DNA of 64,000 nt from a virus: IMG/VR virus record IMGVR_UViG_3300035034_000779, positions 1 through 64,000 of that record. One strand, written 5' to 3'. The notes below the pieces were generated by a model, which was not told the DNA's origin, ran no database searches, and worked only from the letters and a program-made list of their open reading frames with translations. Shown here one piece after another: positions 25,417-34,400 of the stretch. The stretch's first letter is position 1. Each line of letters begins with the position of its first letter. The translations under genes and the position numbers were made by a program.

Positions 25417-26898
25417 TTATACCTTTAATACACACTCAACTAATTTAACACCATCGTCGTAGTTTGACTCAAGTGCAATACCAATTAAGTATGATGCTTT
25501 ATTTACTGTAGCGATGCCTGAATGACTAGCATAAATGGGTTGCCCTTTGTTTACTGCGCCGGAAATTTTAACCGGAACACGTCCAACAAGTGCAATATAT
25601 TGCCCTTCTGCCTCACTATTCAACATCATTGCTGGATTTGTCGACACAACACCCACTGGCATATGCAAACCACACGCTTCGCAAACTTCATGATCTGTAT
25701 GATCACTGTGTGAGCAAACTTCAACAACTGTACCTGGTTCGAGGTTACCATTTGTAAGATATTTTTCTGCCAAGTCTGCATAGCGAGCAGATGTTGCAAC
25801 ACCCTGAAAAAGATTAGCTGCTATATTTCCGGATGCTGTACGAACTGCAACCGTATTTGCTGTTGCGCTAGTATCACCCGAACGATAATTACTACCTTCT
25901 TTTAATGTATCTGCTTGAGTTGCTGCGCCATCAAATACGTCAGCATAAACCGTAGCATACTTTATACCACTTGTACCTAAATTAAATGTAGAATCAGCCG
26001 AAGGATTCATTCCTGTTGCGGTAACTGTTAATGAATGAGTTAATGTTCCTCCTGAATTATTGGCTTTTAGCTTGATAATGTTAGAAGCACCAACAGTATT
26101 TGATATATAACCTTCATTTCCGTTTTCAATACCAATCTTAAGATCTTGTGAATCACCAATTGTAATTCCAGAATCCGCAAAATTAACGATTGCTGAGAAA
26201 TTTGCAGTATTTGCCAAAACATAATCACTTGCTAATGCACCACCTAATCTTAGTGCATTTGAGCTTGTTCCCCAATATACATGATCGGTTGTTGTAACAC
26301 CATTTGTTGCTGCTTTTGTATTCTTTAAGGTTAACCCTTTTTTAATTACATCAAAACCATCTATCTCTGTTGGATCACCAGGTTTTGATGTGAATTCGTC
26401 TGCTGAAATAACCTGGATAACTTCATCATCAACAACAGAAACAATAACAGAATGATTAACATTAAGTGTATCTTTGATATTTCTCGATTGTATTTGGGTT
26501 ACGCCGTCTCCTGCTGTTTGTGGTCCAATTAGGACAAATGCAGTTCCGTTGTAAACATAAAGTTGATCATTTCCTGTGTCCCACCAAAAATCACCGGTTG
26601 TTAATCCAGTTGGTTCAGAGGTTGAAATTTCAGAACCTCCAGTAGTACGGAATTTATTTCCATCATAAAATTTTAGTTTATTTGCTGAACTATCAAACCA
26701 AACCTGTCCAGAAACTGCCCTTGGTGGCTGATTTGCTCCTGAAAAGTTTTCAAGTAAGAATAAGAAATTTTCATTCTGTATCTCACCATAGCCTGCATAA
26801 TTCTTTCCAACAAGCTTTATGTCGGTTGTTTGATCAATTGTTCCATCTTCAACCGTAGTAATTAGTGTATTATCGTATCTATTAACCTGATATGCCAT
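25417..26898 (-). CDS. tail fibre-like protein with Cys/His-rich C-terminal insert
   Basis: 493 aa. Residues 1-85 carry the N-terminal module shared with the next two fibre genes (LVGKNYAGYGEIQNENFLFLLENF, then GQVWFDSSANKLKFYDG), followed by a second short repeat (GDFWWDTGNDQLYVYNG). The C-terminal part has SARYADLAEKYLTNG and PVGVVSTNPAMMLNSEAEG, a tail-end domain frequent in marine phage fibres. Between these, residues about 393-412 form VCSHSDHTDHEVCEACGLH, with three Cys and several His that could bind zinc. It probably contributes to host attachment. Confidence 0.72.
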   Translation of the reverse strand: MAYQVNRYDNTLITTVEDGTIDQTTDIKLVGKNYAGYGEIQNENFLFLLENFSGANQPPRAVSGQVWFDSSANKLKFYDGNKFRTTGGSEISTSEPTGLTTGDFWWDTGNDQLYVYNGTAFVLIGPQTAGDGVTQIQSRNIKDTLNVNHSVIVSVVDDEVIQVISADEFTSKPGDPTEIDGFDVIKKGLTLKNTKAATNGVTTTDHVYWGTSSNALRLGGALASDYVLANTANFSAIVNFADSGITIGDSQDLKIGIENGNEGYISNTVGASNIIKLKANNSGGTLTHSLTVTATGMNPSADSTFNLGTSGIKYATVYADVFDGAATQADTLKEGSNYRSGDTSATANTVAVRTASGNIAANLFQGVATSARYADLAEKYLTNGNLEPGTVVEVCSHSDHTDHEVCEACGLHMPVGVVSTNPAMMLNSEAEGQYIALVGRVPVKISGAVNKGQPIYASHSGIATVNKASYLIGIALESNYDDGVKLVECVLKV

Positions 26899-26922
26899 AT
26901 TGTTTTAACCCCTAGCTGGTAA

Positions 26923-26930
26923 TATTTATC
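26923..26930 (-). promoter_or_regulatory. late-promoter-like octamer GATAAATA
   Basis: GATAAATA on the minus strand, 32-25 nt before ATG 26898, in the 33-nt gap between two fibre genes. It differs by one or two bases from the T4 late promoter box TATAAATA read by gp55, and the same octamer precedes the plus-strand gene at 62536. It would give a separate late transcript for the 25417-26898 fibre. Confidence 0.5.
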
Positions 26931-26931
26931 A

Positions 26932-28767
26932 TCACAGCCCTGTTGGCAGGTCTTGGTCAAAAGTCCATGCGCCGCTGCTTACCGTAAATTGTTTTAATCC
27001 ACGAGTAGTAGTAAGGGTAACATTACCCGAAGCTGTATTATTTGCCGCAATATCCTGTATCACGGATTCATTTTGTGTTCCATTTGAATCAACTGCAACT
27101 CTTGAAATTTCAAGCACTTCTGTAGTTGCCGGTGACACAGCCACGTCAATTACAATACCAGTAACAGTGGTTCCTGAGAACGAAGTAGTTACTATCTTTG
27201 CTACAGTGCCTTCTGTTTTAGTTGATGCTGAAACAAGAGATTCAATAACTGTAGCAATTTGTGCGTTTGACAATCCTGAAATATCAAGACTGAGATAAAC
27301 CGGATTACTAGAAATTAAAGAATCTGCATAAGATTTGTTAACTACATCTGTTGGAACCGTTGGTGTTGATACTCCTGTTATTTTTTGAGAATTAACTGTT
27401 ATAGTACCAGCTGAAATAAGGTTTAATCCCGAACCAGTTGAAGTTATAGTTACACCATTTAAATTAATACTATCTACATCAAGTTCGTCTAATGTACCGA
27501 TCGAAGTCAATCCGTCTGCTGATGTAATCCCAGTACCTATAGCAGTGGAAGAAAGAACTGTTGTTCCGTCTATTTTATAAGTACGGCTTGCATCTAAGTC
27601 AAAATTTTCACTCGAAGTCCACGCTGTGTTTGCATTACTCCATGTTAATGTTTTTTCTCTACCTGACGCTCTTAATATAATGCCGCCACCGTCTACATCT
27701 ACATCATCTAATAATGTACTATCAGAAGTAATAGCAAGTTCAATATTCTTATCTTGAACTTGTAGGGTAGCAACATCAATATTTGTAGTAGATCCTTCTA
27801 CTATTAGATTACCACTTATTCTTGCATCTCCATCAACGTCAAGAGTGTAAGCAGGATTTGATTCAAATATACCAATTCTACCAGTCGAAGCATCAACTAC
27901 TATTGCATCAACCAAAAGAGATCCAAAATTACTAGAGCGAACCCGAATCTTATAATCATTATCTAATAGACCCATCTCTGTAACAACAGTGGTTCCTACT
28001 ATTTTTTGAACATTATTTTGTGCGGTACCAATAGTTAGGCCACCTGTGTTTTGTATCGTTAAAGTACCAACTGTAACACCGTCACTATCTGCAGGTAGAA
28101 ATGATGAAGAATTACGAACCGTGCCTACATTATCTATCAAATTTCTTGAGTTAAGTGCTGTTCCGTTAAATTCAAAAGTATCTTCATCTACAGGAGTAAA
28201 TCCTTTTAATATAGGTGATGATATTCCTGTAATCTCTGCTCCCGATCTAGGTGTAAAAGAAGTATTACTCCATATTCCTACAAGAGTTCCTTGGATAAAC
28301 TGTCTTAATATTACTCGTGATCGTCCAAGAATATCAAGGATTGAAGAAGTTTCAAAACCTGTTTTACCTTGTCCTGTAGTCCACAATGGTCCTACTAATG
28401 TCCACAAATTACCATCGTAGAAAAATAACTGATTATCTTGCGTATTAATAAAAAGGTCGCCTGCTACTGGATTATTTGGGAAGGTACTTTGAACAGACGG
28501 GCCACCGGCTGCTTTAAAACCTGCGCCATCATAAACTTCAAGTCTACCAGAACTAGTATTATACCAAAGCTGACCTTCTAGTGGTTTGGTTGGTGCTGCC
28601 GAATTAGCAAAATTTTCAAGTAGAGCAATAAAATTCTCATTAAATTGTTCTCCCCAACCTTTATAATTTTTTCCAACAAATATTAAATCGCTTGAATCTG
28701 TATCAATTTCTCCGTCAATAAGATCAACTAAAAGTGTTCCGTCTGTTCTGTTTAATCTATAACTCAT
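26932..28767 (-). CDS. tail fibre-like protein
   Basis: 611 aa. The N-terminal module (IFVGKNYKGWGEQFNENF, EGQLWYNTSSGRLEVYDG, then GDLFINTQDNQLFFYDG) is shared with its two neighbours. The middle has VDGDARISGNLIVEGSTTN, a beta-strand repeat typical of trimeric fibres. Thr, Ser and Asn are abundant and Cys absent. The C-terminus (STKTEGTVAKIVTT, GVTLTTTRGLKQFTV) looks like a beta-structured tip. It shares one base with the start of the 28767 gene's stop region. It is a structural fibre, likely trimeric; the receptor is unknown. Confidence 0.72.
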   Translation of the reverse strand: MSYRLNRTDGTLLVDLIDGEIDTDSSDLIFVGKNYKGWGEQFNENFIALLENFANSAAPTKPLEGQLWYNTSSGRLEVYDGAGFKAAGGPSVQSTFPNNPVAGDLFINTQDNQLFFYDGNLWTLVGPLWTTGQGKTGFETSSILDILGRSRVILRQFIQGTLVGIWSNTSFTPRSGAEITGISSPILKGFTPVDEDTFEFNGTALNSRNLIDNVGTVRNSSSFLPADSDGVTVGTLTIQNTGGLTIGTAQNNVQKIVGTTVVTEMGLLDNDYKIRVRSSNFGSLLVDAIVVDASTGRIGIFESNPAYTLDVDGDARISGNLIVEGSTTNIDVATLQVQDKNIELAITSDSTLLDDVDVDGGGIILRASGREKTLTWSNANTAWTSSENFDLDASRTYKIDGTTVLSSTAIGTGITSADGLTSIGTLDELDVDSINLNGVTITSTGSGLNLISAGTITVNSQKITGVSTPTVPTDVVNKSYADSLISSNPVYLSLDISGLSNAQIATVIESLVSASTKTEGTVAKIVTTSFSGTTVTGIVIDVAVSPATTEVLEISRVAVDSNGTQNESVIQDIAANNTASGNVTLTTTRGLKQFTVSSGAWTFDQDLPTGL

Positions 28768-30854
28768 TATGTTACCCCATGATAGATGATATAATTAACT
28801 GTTTGGTACGGGTTCATAACATCAAGTTTTGATCCAAGTGATTCTCCATCAACTGAACGGTAATCACTGTTACCTGTTAATCCTCCTTCTAGAATTCCTC
28901 CAGAAGTTGCAATAGACGAACCTGCACTAGTACCGGTTGGAGCATCATACGATATAGCAGTTGGATCCGAACTACCACTTATTGCAATATCTGCTATAGC
29001 ATAAAATTGATCTCCGTTTGGAGCTCGTAGATCGTGTTCATGTTCTGGTAAATTAGCAGTGGTAATATCTTTTGATTCATTTCCTTCGCTTGCTCCTATT
29101 GAGTCTGCTGCATTTGAAGTATTTCTGTTAGCTGCACCTTCATCTGTTCCCATATCATCAAGACCTAATGGAAATCTTCCACGTAAATCTGGTATGCCAA
29201 ATAATGTTACTCCGCCATCTGATATTAATAGAGGATCTTTAAAATTAAAAGCGATAACGTTAAATAGATTAGAATATGTAACCTGGCTGTATTCTGCTCC
29301 GTCACATAAGAACCAACCCGGTGGAGCTGTTGCTCCACCATAAGGAACAATCATTCCCGGGGGATTAGTTGGAATAGAAGAAAACAAATTAGCTCTACTT
29401 ATTCGAAATAATCCTGTTGTTCCAGATACGCGATTAATTAATATTTCGTCATCGATTAACGAAGATGTTACTCCTGTTTTATTTGATATAAAGGTATTAC
29501 TTATGGTTGTAGTAAAGGTTTTAGTGGTTCCGCCGGTCTGGCCATCAAATATAAATTCCGGAGCACTAACATCACCTGACAATCTAAAATTAGTAGATGA
29601 AGTTAATTTATCTGCAGACCCTGATCTGCCTGAAACTGTACCGGTTACGTTTCCAACTAAGTTACCACGAAAATTATTCGCATAAACGTTATTCCATTTT
29701 GCAGATGTTGAACCTAAATCTCTATTTGTAGAAGTTGTTACTGTATCTGGTATTGCGTCTGCTAAAGTAGTAGTACCAATTAATCTAGATGTTCCCCCTA
29801 CATTTAAGTTTTTAGCAATGCCGGCCCCACCTCTTGTAACAATTGCGCCGGTTCCAAATGTAGAACTTTGAGTAATTCCGTTTACAATTATAGATGAATC
29901 GGTTTGTATGTTTCCAACTACGTCTAATGATTCTTCAGGATTTGAATTGTTAATACCAACCGTTGTGTCTGAATTAATTCTAATTGCAGTCTTAACTGTA
30001 CCATTATCATTAATACGAAAATCAATATTTGAACCGGTTGTATTATGAGTAAGTACTGCCGCTTCTCCTTCAATACTTATGCTAAGAGGCAAAGAAGAAC
30101 CAAGTACTAATCCGCTGTTTGTTTTAATTCTAAAAGTGTTATTTGTAGTTGAAACTACATCACTTCTTAAGAAATTTGAAGCTGCAATCGTTTCATTAAC
30201 AATTACCAAATTTTCTGCTTGTTCAGCTGTTCCTCGAAACTTAGTTACCCCATCTCCTGTTACGTCTAAATTAGAAAGATTGATACCTGGTTTAATTGTA
30301 CTAAATCCAGCTATAGCCGTTTTTGGAATAAACTGATCGGTTGCTATAATTCCAACTGTTTGAGCATCAACTATAATCTCAATTACTGTATGATTAATAT
30401 TACCTGTATCAGTTAAAGTTGTTGGATTAGCCCCTGTCGTTAATCCTTCGGAAAATTGAGGACCAACTAATAACCAGCCAGATCCAGTAAACAAATAAAG
30501 CTGTTGGTTATCTGTATCTGCCCATAAATCTCCTGCAACCGAAGAACTTACATCGGGTTCAGTCGTTGCTTTTTTAAGTCCACCTGCACCAACCCAATTA
30601 GTTCCATTATAAACTTTAAGTTGTTCGGATCCAATACTTGTGTCATACCAAAGTTGTCCCTCAATAGGATTATTAGGTGATTCATCGGATGCAAAATGTT
30701 CTAACATTTGAAGAGAATTTTCTGCAATGACTGCGCCGAAGCTGGTATTTCTTCTTCCAACTAAACCAATACTAAGTTCTTGATTGATTGTATTGTCTTC
30801 AATCGAAATTGTACCTTTGTTGGCTACATCTGTAAATTCAATTTCATATGCCAT
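28767..30854 (-). CDS. short tail fibre-like protein with collar domain
   Basis: 695 aa. The N-terminal module (LVGRRNTSFGAVIAENSLQ, EGQLWYDTS, GDLWADTDNQQLYLFTG) is shared with the two downstream fibres. Residues about 495-560 form a phage tail collar domain: GMIVPYGGATAPPGWFLCDG followed by FGIPDLRGRFPLG, the classic motif of T4 gp12-type short tail fibres (PF07484). The remaining C-terminus (DLRAPNGDQFYAIADIAI) is the likely receptor-binding tip. In T4 this fibre binds LPS irreversibly; here the receptor is unknown. Confidence 0.82.
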   Translation of the reverse strand: MAYEIEFTDVANKGTISIEDNTINQELSIGLVGRRNTSFGAVIAENSLQMLEHFASDESPNNPIEGQLWYDTSIGSEQLKVYNGTNWVGAGGLKKATTEPDVSSSVAGDLWADTDNQQLYLFTGSGWLLVGPQFSEGLTTGANPTTLTDTGNINHTVIEIIVDAQTVGIIATDQFIPKTAIAGFSTIKPGINLSNLDVTGDGVTKFRGTAEQAENLVIVNETIAASNFLRSDVVSTTNNTFRIKTNSGLVLGSSLPLSISIEGEAAVLTHNTTGSNIDFRINDNGTVKTAIRINSDTTVGINNSNPEESLDVVGNIQTDSSIIVNGITQSSTFGTGAIVTRGGAGIAKNLNVGGTSRLIGTTTLADAIPDTVTTSTNRDLGSTSAKWNNVYANNFRGNLVGNVTGTVSGRSGSADKLTSSTNFRLSGDVSAPEFIFDGQTGGTTKTFTTTISNTFISNKTGVTSSLIDDEILINRVSGTTGLFRISRANLFSSIPTNPPGMIVPYGGATAPPGWFLCDGAEYSQVTYSNLFNVIAFNFKDPLLISDGGVTLFGIPDLRGRFPLGLDDMGTDEGAANRNTSNAADSIGASEGNESKDITTANLPEHEHDLRAPNGDQFYAIADIAISGSSDPTAISYDAPTGTSAGSSIATSGGILEGGLTGNSDYRSVDGESLGSKLDVMNPYQTVNYIIYHGVT

Positions 30855-31462
30855 TATTCATTAAACCCCGTCAAACTTTGTACTCTTACAGTGTAATCAA
30901 CTTGTATAAGTCTGTTTAAACTTTTTTGAACCGGATGAAATATAACATGAGTGATCAAACGACCGGTGCCAGACGTTGAATATGCCCTCAGTCCTAATTC
31001 ATCAAAAACATAAAGACTGTTAGATTCTGTTGCTGTATCAAACGCATCTTGTCCATTAGGCTCCCCATAATCAAGTAAACATGTTATCAATATATCTGTA
31101 TAATTTGTTCCGCTTACATGACGTGTTTCTGTCTTATTTCGAACTGGATCTAAATTGTTCACACTTCTATCATCTACTATCTTTGTAAAAGTTTCATTGT
31201 ACAAACTAGCATTAGTTCCTGTACTATTTGGAGTTAGATAAGTTATGATTCCAGTTGGATCGACACTTGTTCCTCCATTGCCAAAAGTCATTTCATATAT
31301 AAAACCTTGTCCTGCATTAGCAAGACTCTCTGCTAATGAAATTGACATGTTTTCGTAATGTATGGCGTTTCTTTTATTCACTATTGTTTCGCCAGATTCT
31401 GGGTTAAAAATATGAATGTGTCCTTGTATTAACACTCCTGGTTTGTCTAAAAATGATGTCAT
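30854..31462 (-). CDS. structural protein of the fibre/baseplate region
   Basis: 202 aa, no catalytic motif. It begins MTSFLDKPGVLIQGHIHIFNP and has ESLANAGQGFIYEMTFGNGG and DELGLRAY, phrases seen in proteins that follow the baseplate genes in marine T4-like phages. It lies between the giant baseplate gene and the collar fibre, and its gene starts 22 nt after the giant's stop. It could be a connector between baseplate and fibre, in the genomic position of T4 gp9-gp11, but no similarity to those is visible. Confidence 0.7.
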   Translation of the reverse strand: MTSFLDKPGVLIQGHIHIFNPESGETIVNKRNAIHYENMSISLAESLANAGQGFIYEMTFGNGGTSVDPTGIITYLTPNSTGTNASLYNETFTKIVDDRSVNNLDPVRNKTETRHVSGTNYTDILITCLLDYGEPNGQDAFDTATESNSLYVFDELGLRAYSTSGTGRLITHVIFHPVQKSLNRLIQVDYTVRVQSLTGFNE

Positions 31463-31480
31463 TTATTCTACCTTCAATTG

Positions 31481-31488
31481 TATTTATT
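31481..31488 (-). promoter_or_regulatory. late-promoter-like octamer AATAAATA
   Basis: AATAAATA on the minus strand, overlapping the stop codon of the giant gene and ending about 19 nt before ATG 31462. It matches the element before the gp6 gene exactly. GAAGG follows 8 nt downstream and may serve as ribosome binding site. It would start a separate transcript for the fibre region. Confidence 0.45.
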
Positions 31489-34400
31489 CTGGTAGCTCAA
31501 CCGATCTTGCTCGGATAAAGCGTGATATGTCATTATCTGCATAACGAATGGATATTCCTTGGTCTGTCCAAGTTTTTCCTATTTTTCGTACTACAACAAT
31601 GTTTGAATTTTCTAATGGATCTTCAGTTAGTGTTAAAGTTGTACCGTCTACTGAAAATTCTACAGGAAGGGTAATGTCTGCTTCTGGAGAATCTTGATCA
31701 ATTGTTTTATCAAATGATTGTATCTCTGTTTTCCTTAAACGTCTTCCTCCAACAAAAACCTCTATTTCATCTACATTTGATGCAACAAAATCAAGCGTGT
31801 AAAGGTTAGTAGTTCCATCGGATTGAAAAACTTGAGTTCTTGTTTGATCCTTGTACGGTATTGTTTGTCCAGGGCCTTGCTCGTACACCTTTGTACCTGC
31901 TACATAAAGATCTTTTACTCCAGTTCCTAATGTGCCTCGACGTAATTGACGCAAAGTGTTGTCTTGCTTGACAAAATATTCAATACGTTCACCATCTAAG
32001 AAAACCACTCCTGGAATATTTTTTTCTTTATTAGGTTCTGGTAATGTTGTTCCATCGGTTACTTCAATTCGAAGATCCCACCAATTTAGATCCGATGCTA
32101 GAATATAAGTCATGGTTTCATCAAGTCTCTTATAATGAGTCCTGTTTAACATATCCTTGAACTGTCTAAATCCAAATGTATCAGTTTTCTTATCAGCTGT
32201 AAAGTGTATATAGTCAACAACATCCCCTTCTGCTAATTCACGTACGATTCGAAAACTATTCAAATCGTCTGTTACATAGTAATCAACACTTGGAGAAAGT
32301 GTTTCACCATTTATAGAAACCCATACATATTGTGCATCTTGTGCAGGTGACTTTAATTTAATTATGCCATTTGACAATTGATTATACGTTGAATAGGCTT
32401 CTGTTCCTACTATGATTGCTTCCCGGGCAACTATATCATATGTTTTGCGATTGATATCTTGTACATCATGATTAGAAAATTGCCAAACTTTAATAGTAGC
32501 ATCTATTGCAGGTGCTGTATCAAATGTTAGAGTAGATCCTTCAATAGTATATTCACCGTCGTCTATTATATAAACTAGAAGTTTGTCATTTACTGTACCT
32601 ATGTCTGTAAACAACAGAACTGAAGAATTAAAAGTGTCCCATCTCCAACTAATTGTTTGTTCAAGTTCTTCTCCATTTAAGAAAACTCTAAGATTATCAG
32701 TTGCAATGGTTCCTCTTGGAATTTGCCAAGTTTCAATAATATATTCGCGAGCAGTTGTTACATTAAATTCTTGAGTATATCCTGCCGATAGCATTTGTCC
32801 GTCTACTTCAACTAAGGTACGATACCTAGTTGGATCTTGAGAGAAAGGTGCATTGCTTAATTCAAATTGTTCTGTTGAACCGTCACCAATTAATTGTTCA
32901 AGTTCAACTACGCTAGAAACAGTCGTTGGACTATCATAAACAATAACTCTTATTGTTGCGCCTTCTGCTGGAGGAACAGCAAATTCAATATCAGTATTAC
33001 CAATATTGTCGTATATAATTACACTACTTCCGGATAACGGAATATTATCTAAGAATGATAGAACATATTGATTATCACCAAATTCGTCAGTTAAAATTTG
33101 ATATTGATAGAATTGCGGTAATTGCTCAATGCCGTCTACTGTTATTACTGAATCAATACTTGGATAGTAAGGAAGTTCAAAGTTTACAGTTGATCCGTCT
33201 GCTATCAAAGAAATTTCATTTTCACGTACATTCTTTGTTAAGGTAACTTCGGTTGGAACTCCATTAACCATCACATTTGCTGTTATATTTCCATCACTAT
33301 ATCTTGCTGCTGTTGAAAAAGTTGAAGTGCTTCCGTTTCCTGTTAAGGTTATTGCATCAAGAACACTAGTTCCGCTTTCCCCTACCACTACAATATTAAG
33401 TTCTTGATTTGCTACCGGTATTGCATTAAATGTTAATTCGTTTGTTTCCCAATCTACTGAATAAGAATTTACAATTTGATTTGAAATTTTAACAAATATT
33501 GCATCTTGACTATTTGGTCTTTCAACTAATGGATAGGTTTCTGTTATTCCATCTGTTATATAATTAGCGGAATAAATTCGAGATCCTCCGTTTCCAACTC
33601 TGTCATACACTTGTATGTCAAGTGTATCAAGTACTTGTCCAGGAATTAATTCTTCTGGTCCTTTACTGGTAGTCGGAGTTACAAATCCATCACCGTCTAC
33701 TACAATTTGATCGGCTGCAATACCTTTTGCAGTTTGATAAGCCATGTCTCCACCTTGTAACAAGGTGTCATAAGAATCCGGATCTGGAAGGAACGAACCA
33801 TCAGAAGTTGATTTTCTTACTATAATAACATCGCCATCGCCTGCATCAATATTAATATTTTGAAGATTTATAACATCAGTTACACCGTCTCCTTGTATTG
33901 GTTGTGTTACAGCGTTTGGATTAGATGGAGTTGAATCACTAGGATCATCTAAACGAATACCATTTTTATAAATGTTATATTCAACTCCGTTTTCTAATGG
34001 TTGTGCTAGTTCAAGAACAATAGTTGATCCATCCAAAGTAAAGATTTCATCTTCAAAGGTAGTATCATATGTGTCCCATGTTCCGGTATACCATGGTTCG
34101 GTATCCCAGCCGCCGCCGCCTGAAAATCCAAACGAACGAACCTCAACTCCACCATAATCAATACCATCCATTAACTGTCCAAGATCTTTACCAAATTGTC
34201 CCGACGTTGGATTATAATAGAAATTAATACGATCCTGTGCTGTGAGCATAAGAGCATTTTTCTTATAATTGATTACAATCGCTGCACCATTAGATGGTGG
34301 ATTAGTAAATCTTATTTGTCCTTTATATCTATCATATCCTTTACTTTCATCAAGTAAATTGCTAAATTCGTATTCAGAACGTAATACTTCTTGTCCATTT

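Noticed and set aside
24522-31462. Diversity-generating retroelement acting on the fibres
   Set aside because: No reverse transcriptase, template repeat or variable repeat was seen.
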